NCBI RefSeq assembly: GCF_003048905.1
Contig: NZ_PIRO01000001.1
Coordinates: 496,001-560,000, forward strand
DNA from: Campylobacter concisus
GTDB taxonomy: Bacteria > Campylobacterota > Campylobacteria > Campylobacterales > Campylobacteraceae
DNA length: 64,000 nucleotides
Direction: 5' to 3'
A model generated the notes under the pieces. The model did no database searches and had not been told where the DNA came from. It was given only the letters and a program-made list of their open reading frames with translations. Below, one piece after another: positions 8,045 through 17,777 of the stretch; the stretch's first letter is position 1, and every line of letters begins with the position of its first letter. A program made the translations under genes and the position numbers.

Positions 8045-9622
8045 TTAAGCTTTTGGACCAGCTTTAGCGTACTCAACGCCCTCTTTTACATCTTCGTAAC
8101 GTTTGAAATTTTCAACAAACATTTTAGCTAGCTTATCGCGTGAAGCGTTATACTGAGCTGGATTTGCCCATGTGTTTATAGGATTTAGCAGTTTTGTCTC
8201 GACACCATCAAGCTCTTTTGGGATAGCGAAGTTAAATTTATCAAAATTTTCAAATTCGCATTTTGTGATGCTGCCATCAAGGATCGCATTTATGCAAGCA
8301 CGTGTTGCTTTTATGCTCATACGCTTGCCAACGCCGTAAGCACCGCCGCTCCAGCCTGTATTTACAAGATAGACATTAACGCCGTGCTTATCGATCTTCT
8401 CACCAAGTAGTTTTGCATAGACAGTTGGGTGAAGCGGCATAAATGGCTCACCAAAGCAAGCACTAAAAGTAGCGACAGGTTCAGTTATACCGCGCTCTGT
8501 GCCAGCAACTTTTGCTGTGTAGCCACTTAGGAAATAATACATCGCCTGCTCTTTTGTAAGCTTTGCAACTGGGGGAAGCACGCCAAAAGCATCAGCACTT
8601 AAAAAGATGATATTTTTTGGATGGCCGGCACTTGAGCTTGGTTCATAGTTGTCGATGTGATAGATCGGATAGCTCACGCGTGTATTTTCAGTCTTTGAGC
8701 CATCTTTGTAATCAACCACGCCATTTTCGTCAGCTACAACGTTTTCAAGTAACGCATCACGTCTGATCGCTGCATAAATTTCTGGCTCGCTGCTTGGATC
8801 AAGGTTGATACATTTTGCGTAGCAACCGCCCTCAAAATTAAACACGCCATCATCGTCCCAGCCGTGCTCATCATCACCTATTAACTTGCGTTTTGGATCA
8901 GTTGAAAGTGTCGTTTTACCAGTGCCAGATAGACCAAAAAATAGCGCTGTATCGCCCTTCTCGCCTACGTTTGCAGAGCAGTGCATACTTAGCTTTCCTT
9001 CAAGTGGCAACCAGTAGTTCATCATAGAAAAAATGCCCTTTTTCATCTCACCGCCGTACCATGTGCCACCGATCACTGCAACATTTTCCTCGACATTAAA
9101 GATAACAAAGACATCTGAGTGTAGCCCATCAGCCTTGTAGTCCTCATTTTTTGTCTTACAAGCGTTATATACTACAAAATCAGGCTCAAATTTAGCTAGC
9201 TCCACTTCACTTGGACGAATGAACATATTTTTTACAAAGTGCGCTTGCCACGCTACTTCGGTGACAAAACGGACTGATTTTTGGCTCTTTTTGCTAGCCC
9301 CACAAAATGCATCTTGGATAAAAATTTCTTTACCGCTTAGCTGCTCTTTTGCTTTTTTAAGAAGCTTGTCAAAAAGCTCTTTTGTGATAGGCTGATTTAT
9401 CTTGCCCCAAGCGATATACTTCTGACTTGGATCTTGTTTGACAAAGTACTTATCTTTTGGGCTTCTTCCAGTAAAAATTCCCGTATCTACCATAAACGTG
9501 CCGTTGCTTGAAACCCTGCCCTCGTTATTTGTCTTTTCAAGCTCAAAAAGCTCGTCGTAGCTTAGATTGTGATTTATCTTTTTGATCTCTTTTAGACCTA
9601 GCTCGTCTAATTTATTTATCAT
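8045..9622 (-). CDS. pckA: Phosphoenolpyruvate carboxykinase (ATP)
   Basis: Converts oxaloacetate and ATP to phosphoenolpyruvate, CO2 and ADP, the entry to gluconeogenesis in organisms that do not use sugars. The 525 residues match the ATP-type enzyme: substrate arginine in [23 protein letters not shown] with the metal-binding Lys, P-loop [11 protein letters not shown] near residue 230, the kinase-2 loop [12 protein letters not shown], and the adenine-binding region near RISIKATRA-type sequence at the C terminus. The ATG has AAAGGAA before it. It lies 103 bases downstream of pycB, which makes its substrate oxaloacetate, and it ends in a strong terminator. Confidence 0.97.
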   Translation of the reverse strand: MINKLDELGLKEIKKINHNLSYDELFELEKTNNEGRVSSNGTFMVDTGIFTGRSPKDKYFVKQDPSQKYIAWGKINQPITKELFDKLLKKAKEQLSGKEIFIQDAFCGASKKSQKSVRFVTEVAWQAHFVKNMFIRPSEVELAKFEPDFVVYNACKTKNEDYKADGLHSDVFVIFNVEENVAVIGGTWYGGEMKKGIFSMMNYWLPLEGKLSMHCSANVGEKGDTALFFGLSGTGKTTLSTDPKRKLIGDDEHGWDDDGVFNFEGGCYAKCINLDPSSEPEIYAAIRRDALLENVVADENGVVDYKDGSKTENTRVSYPIYHIDNYEPSSSAGHPKNIIFLSADAFGVLPPVAKLTKEQAMYYFLSGYTAKVAGTERGITEPVATFSACFGEPFMPLHPTVYAKLLGEKIDKHGVNVYLVNTGWSGGAYGVGKRMSIKATRACINAILDGSITKCEFENFDKFNFAIPKELDGVETKLLNPINTWANPAQYNASRDKLAKMFVENFKRYEDVKEGVEYAKAGPKA

Positions 9623-9725
9623 GTTGTTTCCTTTAAAATTTTCATTTCTTTATAACTTCTGACCTAAAAGTCATCAAAATGTTAATCAAATTTCGCTTAA
9701 CACTATCTTTTTAAAAGTGGCAAAT

Positions 9726-11528
9726 TTATTTAAATTTAGCCACCACTTGATTGTTCGCGACGCTTTGACCTTTGCTAACTTCAATAGATCCTATCACACC
9801 ATCTTTTGGGGCTTTGACCTCTATCTCCATCTTCATTGCTTCAAGCACGACTACAGCTTGCCCTTTTTTGACTTGATCGCCAGGACTTACTAAAATTTTA
9901 TGCACAGCACCCGGCAAGCTAGCAACGATATCATTTTCAGTTGCACCTGCTGCTGCACTTTTAGCATTTTTTACGCTCTTGCCTTCAACTCCGGTGATTG
10001 ATTTTACTTGGATGCCATCGTTAAAACCTTCGCTTACTTCGACATTGTAGCGGCTACCATTTACAACGACACTATATCTGCCACTTTGAGTTTGTCTGCC
10101 CTCGTTTGCTTTAGCATTTGGGTCGATCTTTCTAACATTTACTTTGGCTTCGCCTTTTAAGAATGCGATACCCTTTTCTTTACAAGCTGCTGCTATAAAT
10201 ATATTTTCTTCGGTAGTTTTTATATTGTTTTGCTTTAGAATTTCTTTTACGTGAGCAAGCGACTTACTCTCATCTTTATCAGCTATATCAACTGCGTGTT
10301 TTGTAGTTGGTTTTAAGCCTAGTTGCTCGCTTGCAAGCTTGATGATCTCTTTATCAGGCGTAACTGGTGTCTTGCCAAAGTAGCCAAGCACCATTTTACC
10401 GTATCCCTCAGCTATCTTTTTCCACTTGCCAAACATTACATTATTAAACGCTTGTTGGAAGTAAAACTGGCTAACAGGAGTCACTGAAGTACCGTATCCA
10501 CCCTTTTGCACCACTTCACGCATCGCAAGGATAACCTCTGGAAATTTATCTAAGATGTTGTTATCTCTCATCATCTGGGTATTTGCTGTAAGCGCGCCAC
10601 CAGGCATCGGTGAAAATGGTATGAGTGGGCTTACTTGTACGGCCTCAGGTGGCAAGAAATACTCTTTTAAGCAATCATTCAAAACGCTTTCATATTTTAA
10701 AATTTTCTCCACGTCAAGTCCGCCAAGATCGTAGTTTTTGCCTTTTACTGCGTGAAGCATAGTTAAGATATCTGGCTGACTTGTACCACCACTTACTGGG
10801 CTTGCGGCTAGATCTATTCCATCAACGCCGGCTTCAAGCGCTGCAAGATAGCAAGCCACACTTACGCCTGCTGTTTCATGTGTATGAAGTCTGATATGAG
10901 TTTTTTCTGGCAATAATTTTCTAGCCATTTTTATGGTTTCATAGACCTTTTGTGGGCTACTTGTGCCACTTGCATCTTTAAAGCAAACACTGTGATAAGG
11001 GATGTTTGCATCTAAAATTTCTCTTAAAATTTTCTCATAAAATTTAACATCATGTGCTCCCACACAGCCACTGGGCAGATCCATCATCGTAACAACAACT
11101 TCATGTTTTAAGCCATGATGAGCGATCCTCTCGCCTGAATATTTTAAATTTTCAACGTCATTTAGTGCGTCAAAATTTCTGATGGTGGTGGTTCCATGTT
11201 TTTTGAAAAGCTTTGCGTGAAGGTCGATTAGCTCACGGCTGCCAGTATCAAGTGTGACGGTATTTACGCCCCTGCTTAGGGTTTGAAGATTTGCTTTTGG
11301 TCCTACGATGCTTCTAAATTTATCCATCATCGCAAAAGCGTCTTCATTTAGGTAAAAATAAAGGCTTTGAAATCTCGCTCCGCCACCAAATTCAAAATGC
11401 TCTATACCAGCCTCTTTGGCTGCTTCAAGCGCGGGCAAAAAGTCGTTCATAAGCACCCTAGCGCCATAAACTGACTGAAAGCCATCTCTAAAAGTCGTAT
11501 CCATAACATCGATAAATTTCTTCGCCAT
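9726..11528 (-). CDS. pycB: Pyruvate carboxylase subunit B (carboxyltransferase plus biotin carrier; OadA-like)
   Basis: A 600-residue protein with an N-terminal HMGL-like TIM barrel carboxyltransferase (VMDTTFRDGFQS, CFKDASG with the active-site Lys, HTHETAG metal ligands), a conserved PycB/OadA middle domain, and a C-terminal biotinyl domain with EAMKMEIEV; the biotin-accepting Lys is 35 residues from the end. The start is set at 11528 because GAGGTG lies just upstream; a longer reading adds 14 unconserved residues. Oxaloacetate-decarboxylase membrane subunits are absent here, and Campylobacter is known for split PycA/PycB, so anaplerotic pyruvate carboxylation is the better call. The biotin carboxylase subunit (PycA) is not in the window. 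BirA, which would biotinylate it, is at 52721. Confidence 0.88.
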   Translation of the reverse strand: MAKKFIDVMDTTFRDGFQSVYGARVLMNDFLPALEAAKEAGIEHFEFGGGARFQSLYFYLNEDAFAMMDKFRSIVGPKANLQTLSRGVNTVTLDTGSRELIDLHAKLFKKHGTTTIRNFDALNDVENLKYSGERIAHHGLKHEVVVTMMDLPSGCVGAHDVKFYEKILREILDANIPYHSVCFKDASGTSSPQKVYETIKMARKLLPEKTHIRLHTHETAGVSVACYLAALEAGVDGIDLAASPVSGGTSQPDILTMLHAVKGKNYDLGGLDVEKILKYESVLNDCLKEYFLPPEAVQVSPLIPFSPMPGGALTANTQMMRDNNILDKFPEVILAMREVVQKGGYGTSVTPVSQFYFQQAFNNVMFGKWKKIAEGYGKMVLGYFGKTPVTPDKEIIKLASEQLGLKPTTKHAVDIADKDESKSLAHVKEILKQNNIKTTEENIFIAAACKEKGIAFLKGEAKVNVRKIDPNAKANEGRQTQSGRYSVVVNGSRYNVEVSEGFNDGIQVKSITGVEGKSVKNAKSAAAGATENDIVASLPGAVHKILVSPGDQVKKGQAVVVLEAMKMEIEVKAPKDGVIGSIEVSKGQSVANNQVVAKFK

Positions 11529-11572
11529 CACCCACCTCATTAATTTTATAAATTTATTTAAAGAATTCATAG

Positions 11573-11612
11573 AAAATGGCTAAATTGGTTAGAAACTCAA
11601 ATTAGCCATTTT
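11573..11612. repeat. Inverted repeat between dctM and pycB
   Basis: AAAATGGCTAA / TTAGCCATTTT, 11 bp with an 18-base spacer, in the 122-bp gap. On the plus strand it is followed by a T-rich tail (GTTTTTTGG), but no plus-strand gene precedes it. On the minus strand there is no clear T tail. It could partly attenuate read-through from the transporter genes into pycB. Confidence 0.4.
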
Positions 11613-11650
11613 GCTTGTTTTTTGGTATTTTACAACCAAAAACTTTTATA

Positions 11651-13039
11651 TCATTTAAAAAGTGAGAGTAAGAAGTTTAATAATCCGCCGTGGCTCGCAT
11701 CAAGCATTGGCTTTAATTCCATTAGAAAGACGCAGAAAAATACAAGTACAGCAAGCTGAATAAAAATATAAGGCACAACACCTTTATAAATAGCAGTCGT
11801 TTTTATCTCAGCTGGTGCGACTGATCTTAGGAAAAATAAGCTAAATCCAAATGGCGGCGTCAAAAATGAAGTTTGTAAATTCATAGCAACTAAGATTGCT
11901 AGATAAATTGGATTTATACCAAGCTTTGCAGCTATTGGCACCAAGATAGGAAGCACGATATATGAAATTTCAACAAAGTCGATAAAAAAGCCAAGCACAA
12001 AGATGACAACCATACTAAAAATAATAAAGCCCCACTTCTCGCCTGGTAAATTTGTCATAAATTTTTCAACAATCTCATCTCCACCAGTATAACTAAATAC
12101 CATAGAAAAGGCTGTCGCACCAACAAGTATGGCAAAGACAAGTGCTGTAGTTTTTACGCTTTCTGCCAATGCCTCTTTTATCATAGAAAATGAAAATGTC
12201 CTATAAAAAATAGCTAAAATAATGGCTCCAACACAGCCAAAAGCTGAACTTTCAGTTGGTGTAGCGATACCTGCAAATATAGAGCCCAATACACAAATAA
12301 CAAGTAAAAGCGGTGGAAAGATAGCGATTAGTGCTCTCATAATCTGCTTAAATTTACTAACACCGCTCTCATCTTTTACTACCGGTGCAGTATCTGGTTT
12401 CAAATAAGCAACAATCAAAATATAAATGATATAAACTGCTACTAGCGTGAATCCTGGGATGATGGCTTGATGAAAAAGCTCACCAACTGGCACTGAAAAT
12501 ATATCACCCAAAATAATCAGCACGATAGAAGGTGGAATGATCTGTCCAAGCGTACCAGCGGCACATATAGTGCCACAACCTAGCGCTTGGTCGTATTTAT
12601 ACTTTAGCATGACAGGCAAGCTTATAACGCCCATTGCAACGACACTTGCACCAACAACGCCGGTTGAAGCTGCAAGAAGTGCTCCAACCAAGATAGTACT
12701 AATAGCAATACCTCCGCGAATTTCTCCAAAAAGCATACCCATGCTCTCAAGCAGCCTCTCGGCTAGTTTTGACTTTTGAAGCACGACACCCATAAATACA
12801 AAAAGTGGAACTGCTATAAAAATTCTACTCTCCATGATAGAGAAAATTCTATAAGGCATGAAGTTAAACATATCTTTGAAAACTTCGATGCTTCCAAGTA
12901 GTCCGTCTCCGTCTCCAATGCTCTCAACAATACTACCAATCATGCCAAATATCATCGAAACCGCACCAAAGGTAAAGGCTACTGGAAAGCCAATACCTAA
13001 CATCAAAAGTGCGGCTATAAACATTATCAAACCAGCCAT
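11651..13039 (-). CDS. dctM: TRAP transporter large permease (DctM type)
   Basis: A 462-residue membrane protein with about 12 helices of the DctM family, the channel half of tripartite ATP-independent periplasmic transporters. Family features are GIGFPVAFTFGAV near the start, PLFVFMGVVLQKS, the GTICAAGTLGQIIPPSIVLI stretch with its helical-hairpin PPS, and LTPPFGFSLFFLRSVAP near the C terminus. The gene overlaps the small permease stop by one base (TAATG) with a GGGGGAA ribosome site. TRAP systems need a DctP-type binding protein; none is encoded next to it. The substrate is probably an organic acid, given the pycB-pckA neighbours (inference). Confidence 0.9.
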   Translation of the reverse strand: MAGLIMFIAALLMLGIGFPVAFTFGAVSMIFGMIGSIVESIGDGDGLLGSIEVFKDMFNFMPYRIFSIMESRIFIAVPLFVFMGVVLQKSKLAERLLESMGMLFGEIRGGIAISTILVGALLAASTGVVGASVVAMGVISLPVMLKYKYDQALGCGTICAAGTLGQIIPPSIVLIILGDIFSVPVGELFHQAIIPGFTLVAVYIIYILIVAYLKPDTAPVVKDESGVSKFKQIMRALIAIFPPLLLVICVLGSIFAGIATPTESSAFGCVGAIILAIFYRTFSFSMIKEALAESVKTTALVFAILVGATAFSMVFSYTGGDEIVEKFMTNLPGEKWGFIIFSMVVIFVLGFFIDFVEISYIVLPILVPIAAKLGINPIYLAILVAMNLQTSFLTPPFGFSLFFLRSVAPAEIKTTAIYKGVVPYIFIQLAVLVFFCVFLMELKPMLDASHGGLLNFLLSLFK

Positions 13040-13548
13040 TATTCCCCCTTTTTAGCTTTTTTGTAAAGATTAAAATTTCTTATAAAAAAGCCAATCGCAA
13101 AAAATACAAGCAGATAAAAAGAAAAAGGAATAAGTGCTTTTATGATCCATCTGTGAGTAAGACCGCCTGGATCTGCACTAGCTTCAGCTGAAGTATAAGC
13201 ATCACTCACAAATTCAAACGATAAATTTGAAACCAAAAGTGCAAATGGAATTACAAAAATAACAGTTCCTATCATATTTACAAGAGCTTTATTTTTTGGT
13301 GAAAATTTAGCATAAAAGATATCAACTCTAACGTGCGCATCTTCTTTTAATGCATAGCTCATGCCAAGCAAAAATATTACAGCAAAAAAATGCCACTCAA
13401 GCTCCTGAAATGCGACATTTCCATAAGAGAAAAAATATCTTGCCACAACGTTAAAAAAGACGTCTATTATCATCAAAGCCATAATAAACATGCAAATATA
13501 GCCGACTATGTCGCCGACCTTATCAAAAAATTTCTCAACTTTTTGCAT
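13039..13548 (-). CDS. dctQ: TRAP transporter small permease (DctQ type)
   Basis: A 169-residue protein with four predicted membrane helices that pairs with DctM. It shows the DctQ signature region around residue 50, with NVVARYFF then EL-EWHFFAVIFLLGMSYALKEDAHVRVDIFY, where the conserved Glu-Trp and His-Val-Arg-Val-Asp occur. A longer segment of the TADPGG type after the third helix resembles the subgroup with a larger small subunit. The start at 13548 (ATG) is chosen over an upstream TTG because AAGGG lies at good spacing. It begins nine bases after the stop of the SNF gene, so TRAP and SNF genes appear to be one operon. Confidence 0.87.
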   Translation of the reverse strand: MQKVEKFFDKVGDIVGYICMFIMALMIIDVFFNVVARYFFSYGNVAFQELEWHFFAVIFLLGMSYALKEDAHVRVDIFYAKFSPKNKALVNMIGTVIFVIPFALLVSNLSFEFVSDAYTSAEASADPGGLTHRWIIKALIPFSFYLLVFFAIGFFIRNFNLYKKAKKGE

Positions 13549-13557
13549 AAACAACCC

Positions 13558-14898
13558 TTAAAAAAACAATTTATTTATCATTATGATAAATACGCAAACT
13601 GGCGCCACATATCTTAATAAAAAATACCATGCACTAAATACAAAGTCGCTCATATATGGACTAAATAGCACATAAAGTGCCTCTCTTTTCATAAAATATC
13701 CAACAAATATCGCTCCACCAATGCCACTAATTGGAAGCAGGACATTTGAAGCGGTAAAGTCAAGAAAATCAAAGAAATTTTTACCAAAGAGCATAAATTT
13801 GTCGCCAACATTTTCTATATTTGATAAAAGACATAAAAATCCTAAAACAAAAACACCAGCTCCAACTATACTAAGAGCTTTTATCCTGCTAATGCCATAC
13901 TCTCTGATCAAGAAAAATACAAACGGCTCTACGATAGAGATAGCTGAAGTAATGCCAGCAAAGATAAGTGCAGCAAAAAATGCTACAGCTAAAATTTGAC
14001 CTATCACACCAAGCTTAGCAAAGAGCGTTGGAAGCGAGATAAAGACAAGTCCTGGTCCTTGAGACGGCTCTGCGCCAAATTCAAATATAAATGTAAAGAT
14101 AACAAGACCCATCATGATGGCTAAGACGATGTTTATAAAAACGATACTTAGCGTAGAAGTGGCTAAATTTGTATCATCACTTAAGCTAGCTGAATATGTA
14201 ATGATCGCTGCCATACCAAGAGATAGTGTCCAAAAAGCAAGTCCAAGGGCAAGCAAAAGCGAATTAAATGAAATTTTGCTAAAGTCAGGAACAAGTAAAA
14301 ACTCAGCAGATTTTGTAAAGCCATTCATCGTCATAGAAAAGATAAGCATGATTAAAACCATGATAAATAGGCTTGGCATCATCCAAACATTTAGCTTTTC
14401 AATGCCACTTTTCACGCCTTTTGAAAGGATGAAAAAGCAAGCTACAAATGCAATAACAAAATAAAGCGTCTGCTCGCCAAGACCATGCGTAAGAAGCTCG
14501 TTAAATATTACTTTTGAACTTTCTATATCGTTTGGAAGACCGGTAAAAGATAGGGTGAAATACTTAAAGACCCAACCGATGATCACAATATAATAAGATG
14601 AGATTATAGCTGCGGTTACCATAGCTAAAATTCCAACCAGTTGCCATAAATTTTTATTTTTATTCGCCAACTTTCTAAAGGCATTTACACTATCGCTCTC
14701 ACTAAGTTTGCCAATACTTAGCTCTGCCATAAAGATAGGTATGCCAACTAAAAACGTTATCAAAAGATATAAAATAACAAATGCTGATCCACCATTTTCA
14801 CCAACCATATATGGAAATTTCCATGCATTGCCAAGTCCAACAGCTGACCCTGCAACTGCTAAAACATAACCTATTTTAGAAAACTGTTCTTTTGCCAT
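13558..14898 (-). CDS. SNF/NSS-family sodium-dependent amino-acid transporter, copy 1
   Basis: A 446-residue bacterial member of the neurotransmitter:sodium symporter family (MhsT/LeuT relatives). The first helix carries AVAGSAVGLGNAWKFPYMVGENGGSAF, the unwound segment that binds Na+ and the substrate backbone. About 11 helices are expected, one fewer than LeuT, which is common in the bacterial subgroup. The start at 14898 is used because the ATG overlaps the upstream gene's stop (TAATG) and has AAGGGAGA; an upstream extension of 23 residues is only read-through of the previous gene's 3' end. It is third in a tandem array of three paralogues. The substrate is probably an amino acid; which one cannot be told. 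Confidence 0.9.
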   Translation of the reverse strand: MAKEQFSKIGYVLAVAGSAVGLGNAWKFPYMVGENGGSAFVILYLLITFLVGIPIFMAELSIGKLSESDSVNAFRKLANKNKNLWQLVGILAMVTAAIISSYYIVIIGWVFKYFTLSFTGLPNDIESSKVIFNELLTHGLGEQTLYFVIAFVACFFILSKGVKSGIEKLNVWMMPSLFIMVLIMLIFSMTMNGFTKSAEFLLVPDFSKISFNSLLLALGLAFWTLSLGMAAIITYSASLSDDTNLATSTLSIVFINIVLAIMMGLVIFTFIFEFGAEPSQGPGLVFISLPTLFAKLGVIGQILAVAFFAALIFAGITSAISIVEPFVFFLIREYGISRIKALSIVGAGVFVLGFLCLLSNIENVGDKFMLFGKNFFDFLDFTASNVLLPISGIGGAIFVGYFMKREALYVLFSPYMSDFVFSAWYFLLRYVAPVCVFIIMINKLFF

Positions 14899-16229
14899 TA
14901 TGCAATCTCCCTTACTAGCACCACAAAAACTAAAACTGGTGCCACAAACCTTATTAAAAAATACCAAATTTTAAAAACAACCTTACCCATATAAGGCAAG
15001 AATAGCTCTTTTAAAAGCTCAAATTTCATAAAGTACCCAACAAAAAGGGCAAATATAATGCCACCAAGTGGTAGCATAATGTTTGAGCTAATATAATCAA
15101 GCAAATCAAAAAAGCTCTTACCAAAAAATGTAAGTGACTCCTTAAAATCGCCAATACCGCTTAATGCGCATAAAATTCCCAAAAGATAAACTACGGCACC
15201 AACAATAATAATTGATCTATTTCTACTAAGTCCCAAGCTTTTATTTAAGAAAAATATAAATGGTTCAACTAGTGAAATAACCGATGTTATACCAGCAAAA
15301 AATAAAGATGTAAAAAATGCAAAAGCTAAGAAATTTCCAAGCAAACCAAGCTTTGCAAAAAGCGTTGGAAGCGAGATAAATGCTAACCCTGCACCCTTTG
15401 ATGGCTCTGAGCCAAATTCATAGGTGAATGTAAAAACTATAAGCCCTATAATTACGCTAATAATTATATTTGCAAAGACTACATAAAGTGATGAAGTGAA
15501 TAAATTTGTATCATTGCCTAGGCTTGATGAGTAAGTTAAAATGCAGCCAATGCCAATACACATCGTAAAAAAAGCTAACCCAAGAGCATTTAAGATAGCG
15601 CCTTGATCTATCTTCGAAAAATCAGGTACTAGTAAAAATTTAGCCGCCTCATCAAAACCATTCATACCAAAAGAGTAGCCAAGCATCAGTAAAAGCAGAA
15701 TAAATAAAGCTGGTATAAGATAGACATTTATGCGTTCTATGCCACTTTTAACACCTTTTGTCAAGATAAAAAAGTAGGCAAAAAAAGCAATGCTAAAGTA
15801 TAAAATTTGCTCCTCTATGCCCTTTGAAGTAAAATTTACAAAAAGTGCTTCTGAGCTTGCCATATCTTTTGGAAGCTCGCCAAGACTTAAGATAACGTAT
15901 TTTAAAACCCAACCGATAATGAGCGTATAAAAAGATGCGATGAATAAACCCGTCACCATCACAACACCAGCAAATTTCCAAGAATTTGCCCCCTTTGTAG
16001 CTAGATTCTTAAATGCCCCAACCGTATCAAGGCGTGAAATTTTGCCCATTGCCATCTCAGCAAAAAATATACTAAGGCCGACGACAAAAGCAAAAAATAG
16101 ATATATAAGAATAAATGCTGAACCGCCGTTACTACCGACCATATATGGAAATTTCCATGCATTACCAAGGCCAATAGCCGCTCCAATGATAGAAAGAACA
16201 AAACCAACTTTACTAAATCTATCCATCAT
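14898..16229 (-). CDS. SNF/NSS-family sodium-dependent amino-acid transporter, copy 2
   Basis: A 443-residue paralogue of its two neighbours. Helix 1 reads GAAIGLGNAWKFPYMVGSNGGSAF, with Ile in place of Val compared with copy 1. Helix 6-8 segments (NALGLAFFTMCIGIGCILTYSS; TSLFFAGITSVISLVEP) match the substrate and Na+ site regions of the family. It overlaps the gene before it by ATGA and the gene after it by TAATG, so the three are translationally coupled. The start at 16229 or the next codon (MM) cannot be separated. The paralogues differ mainly in loops and the C terminus, suggesting different substrates (inference). Confidence 0.9.
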   Translation of the reverse strand: MMDRFSKVGFVLSIIGAAIGLGNAWKFPYMVGSNGGSAFILIYLFFAFVVGLSIFFAEMAMGKISRLDTVGAFKNLATKGANSWKFAGVVMVTGLFIASFYTLIIGWVLKYVILSLGELPKDMASSEALFVNFTSKGIEEQILYFSIAFFAYFFILTKGVKSGIERINVYLIPALFILLLLMLGYSFGMNGFDEAAKFLLVPDFSKIDQGAILNALGLAFFTMCIGIGCILTYSSSLGNDTNLFTSSLYVVFANIIISVIIGLIVFTFTYEFGSEPSKGAGLAFISLPTLFAKLGLLGNFLAFAFFTSLFFAGITSVISLVEPFIFFLNKSLGLSRNRSIIIVGAVVYLLGILCALSGIGDFKESLTFFGKSFFDLLDYISSNIMLPLGGIIFALFVGYFMKFELLKELFLPYMGKVVFKIWYFLIRFVAPVLVFVVLVREIA

Positions 16230-17572
16230 TTACCTGCTATTTGATAGATCATGATGGCACAAATTGCAATTGGCACGATGTATCTTAGAGTAAAGTACCA
16301 AATTTCAAAAAATACTTTTCCCATAAATTCGCCAAAGAGTAGATATAGGCTCTCTTTTTTGAGCTTGTAGCCTACAAAAAAGCTAAAAATTATGGCACCT
16401 ATTGGCATCATTATATTTGAAGTAAGAAAATCAAGCGCATCAAAGACTGGCTTGCCAAATATACTAAAGATATTAGCCGTCTGCGCATAATATGAAAAAA
16501 TACAAAAAAGGCCTAAAATATAGACAAAAATTCCAATATAAACAAGAGCCATTTTGCGTGAAATTTCAAATTTTCTAACCAAATAATAAGCAAATGGTTC
16601 TATCATCGAAACAGCACTTGTAACACCAGCAAATAAAAGTGAAACAAAAAATGCGATAGCCATAACATTGCCAACTATCCCAAGCTTTGCAAAAAGCGTA
16701 ACAAGTGAGATAAAAATAAGCCCTGGTCCACTTGCCGTACTATCAGCTCCATAAGCAAATATAAATGTAAAGACCACAAGTCCCATCATAATGCCTATTA
16801 ATATATTTATAAAAATGATAGAAAGTGTTGATTTTATTAAATTTGTACGCTCTGGTAAATTTGCAGCATATGTTGGTATGACGCCAACGCCCATAGATAG
16901 CGAAAAAAACGCAAGTCCAAGAGCCTGTAAAATCACATCTGGTGTGATCGCGCTAAAATTTGGTACAAATAAAAATTTAGCCGCCTTAATAAAGCCATCA
17001 CCCATGCTAATTGCATAAAAAAGTATACAAACAAGCAGTATAAAAAGACCCGGCATCATCCAGATATTTAGCTTTTCAATGCCACTTTTCACACCTTTTG
17101 AAACAGCAAAAAATACCATTAAAAAGACTAGACTAAAGCAAAGCACGGCACTGGTTAGATCATTTGCCAAAAGTGTATTAAACTGCTGGACTGCCTCTTC
17201 TTGATTGCTTAAAAGTGGCGAAAAGCTAAGATAAATATACTTTAATATCCAGCCAATGACAACCATATAAAACGAAGCAATAAGTATCGCTCCTATCATA
17301 AAAAAGCCTGAAAGAGACCATATTTTTTTATGCTTTGGAGCAAGTTTATAAATGGAGCTTACAACGTCACTCTCACCAAGCTTACCAATGCTAAGCTCCG
17401 CTAAAAACGCTACAAAAGCAATAGCAAACGTGAGAAGTAAATATAAAATTATAAACGCTGAGCCACCATTGTTTCCTACCATTGTTGGAAATTTCCATGC
17501 ATTACCAAGTCCAACAGCCGATCCTGCCATAGCAAGAACAAAGCCTATTTTTGAAAATTTTTCATTTATCAT
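16226..17572 (-). CDS. SNF/NSS-family sodium-dependent amino-acid transporter, copy 3
   Basis: First gene of the array; 448 residues. Helix 1 is AMAGSAVGLGNAWKFPTMVGNNGGSAF: Thr replaces the Tyr found after FP in the other two copies, next to the substrate site. The helix 6 region is GLAFFSLSMGVGVIPTYAA, where copies 1 and 2 have I-x-TYSAS or LTYSSS, so the binding pocket probably differs. The ATG at 17572 has an AGG ribosome site. The promoter is presumably in the 200 bp shared with divergent atpE, but I could not pick a clear -10 for this direction. Confidence 0.9.
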   Translation of the reverse strand: MINEKFSKIGFVLAMAGSAVGLGNAWKFPTMVGNNGGSAFIILYLLLTFAIAFVAFLAELSIGKLGESDVVSSIYKLAPKHKKIWSLSGFFMIGAILIASFYMVVIGWILKYIYLSFSPLLSNQEEAVQQFNTLLANDLTSAVLCFSLVFLMVFFAVSKGVKSGIEKLNIWMMPGLFILLVCILFYAISMGDGFIKAAKFLFVPNFSAITPDVILQALGLAFFSLSMGVGVIPTYAANLPERTNLIKSTLSIIFINILIGIMMGLVVFTFIFAYGADSTASGPGLIFISLVTLFAKLGIVGNVMAIAFFVSLLFAGVTSAVSMIEPFAYYLVRKFEISRKMALVYIGIFVYILGLFCIFSYYAQTANIFSIFGKPVFDALDFLTSNIMMPIGAIIFSFFVGYKLKKESLYLLFGEFMGKVFFEIWYFTLRYIVPIAICAIMIYQIAGK

Positions 17573-17706
17573 TGATTGCCTGAGATTAAGAATAAATTAA
17601 TTTTTTCAAAGATAACATAAAAAAACTTTTATTTTTCTAAGCCAAGAATTTTTTATGGGCAATTTAAATTTTTAGTGTTTTTATTTGAAACAAAGTTTTG
17701 TTTTTG

Positions 17707-17712
17707 TAATAT
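17707..17712 (+). promoter_or_regulatory. Possible extended -10 upstream of atpE
   Basis: TG directly followed by TAATAT within T-rich DNA, about 65 bases before the atpE start. The assignment is tentative. Confidence 0.4.
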
Positions 17713-17777
17713 TACGGTTCATAAAGTTTAAGTAGGGGACAGATCCGAAAGAGCTTTAAAATTTTAAAGGAGTAACG

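Noticed and set aside
10080-11570. Reading pycB as oxaloacetate decarboxylase alpha of a Na+ pump
   Set aside because: Domain order is the same, but no OadB or OadG gene is adjacent and Campylobacter is known to use split pyruvate carboxylase, so PycB is preferred.
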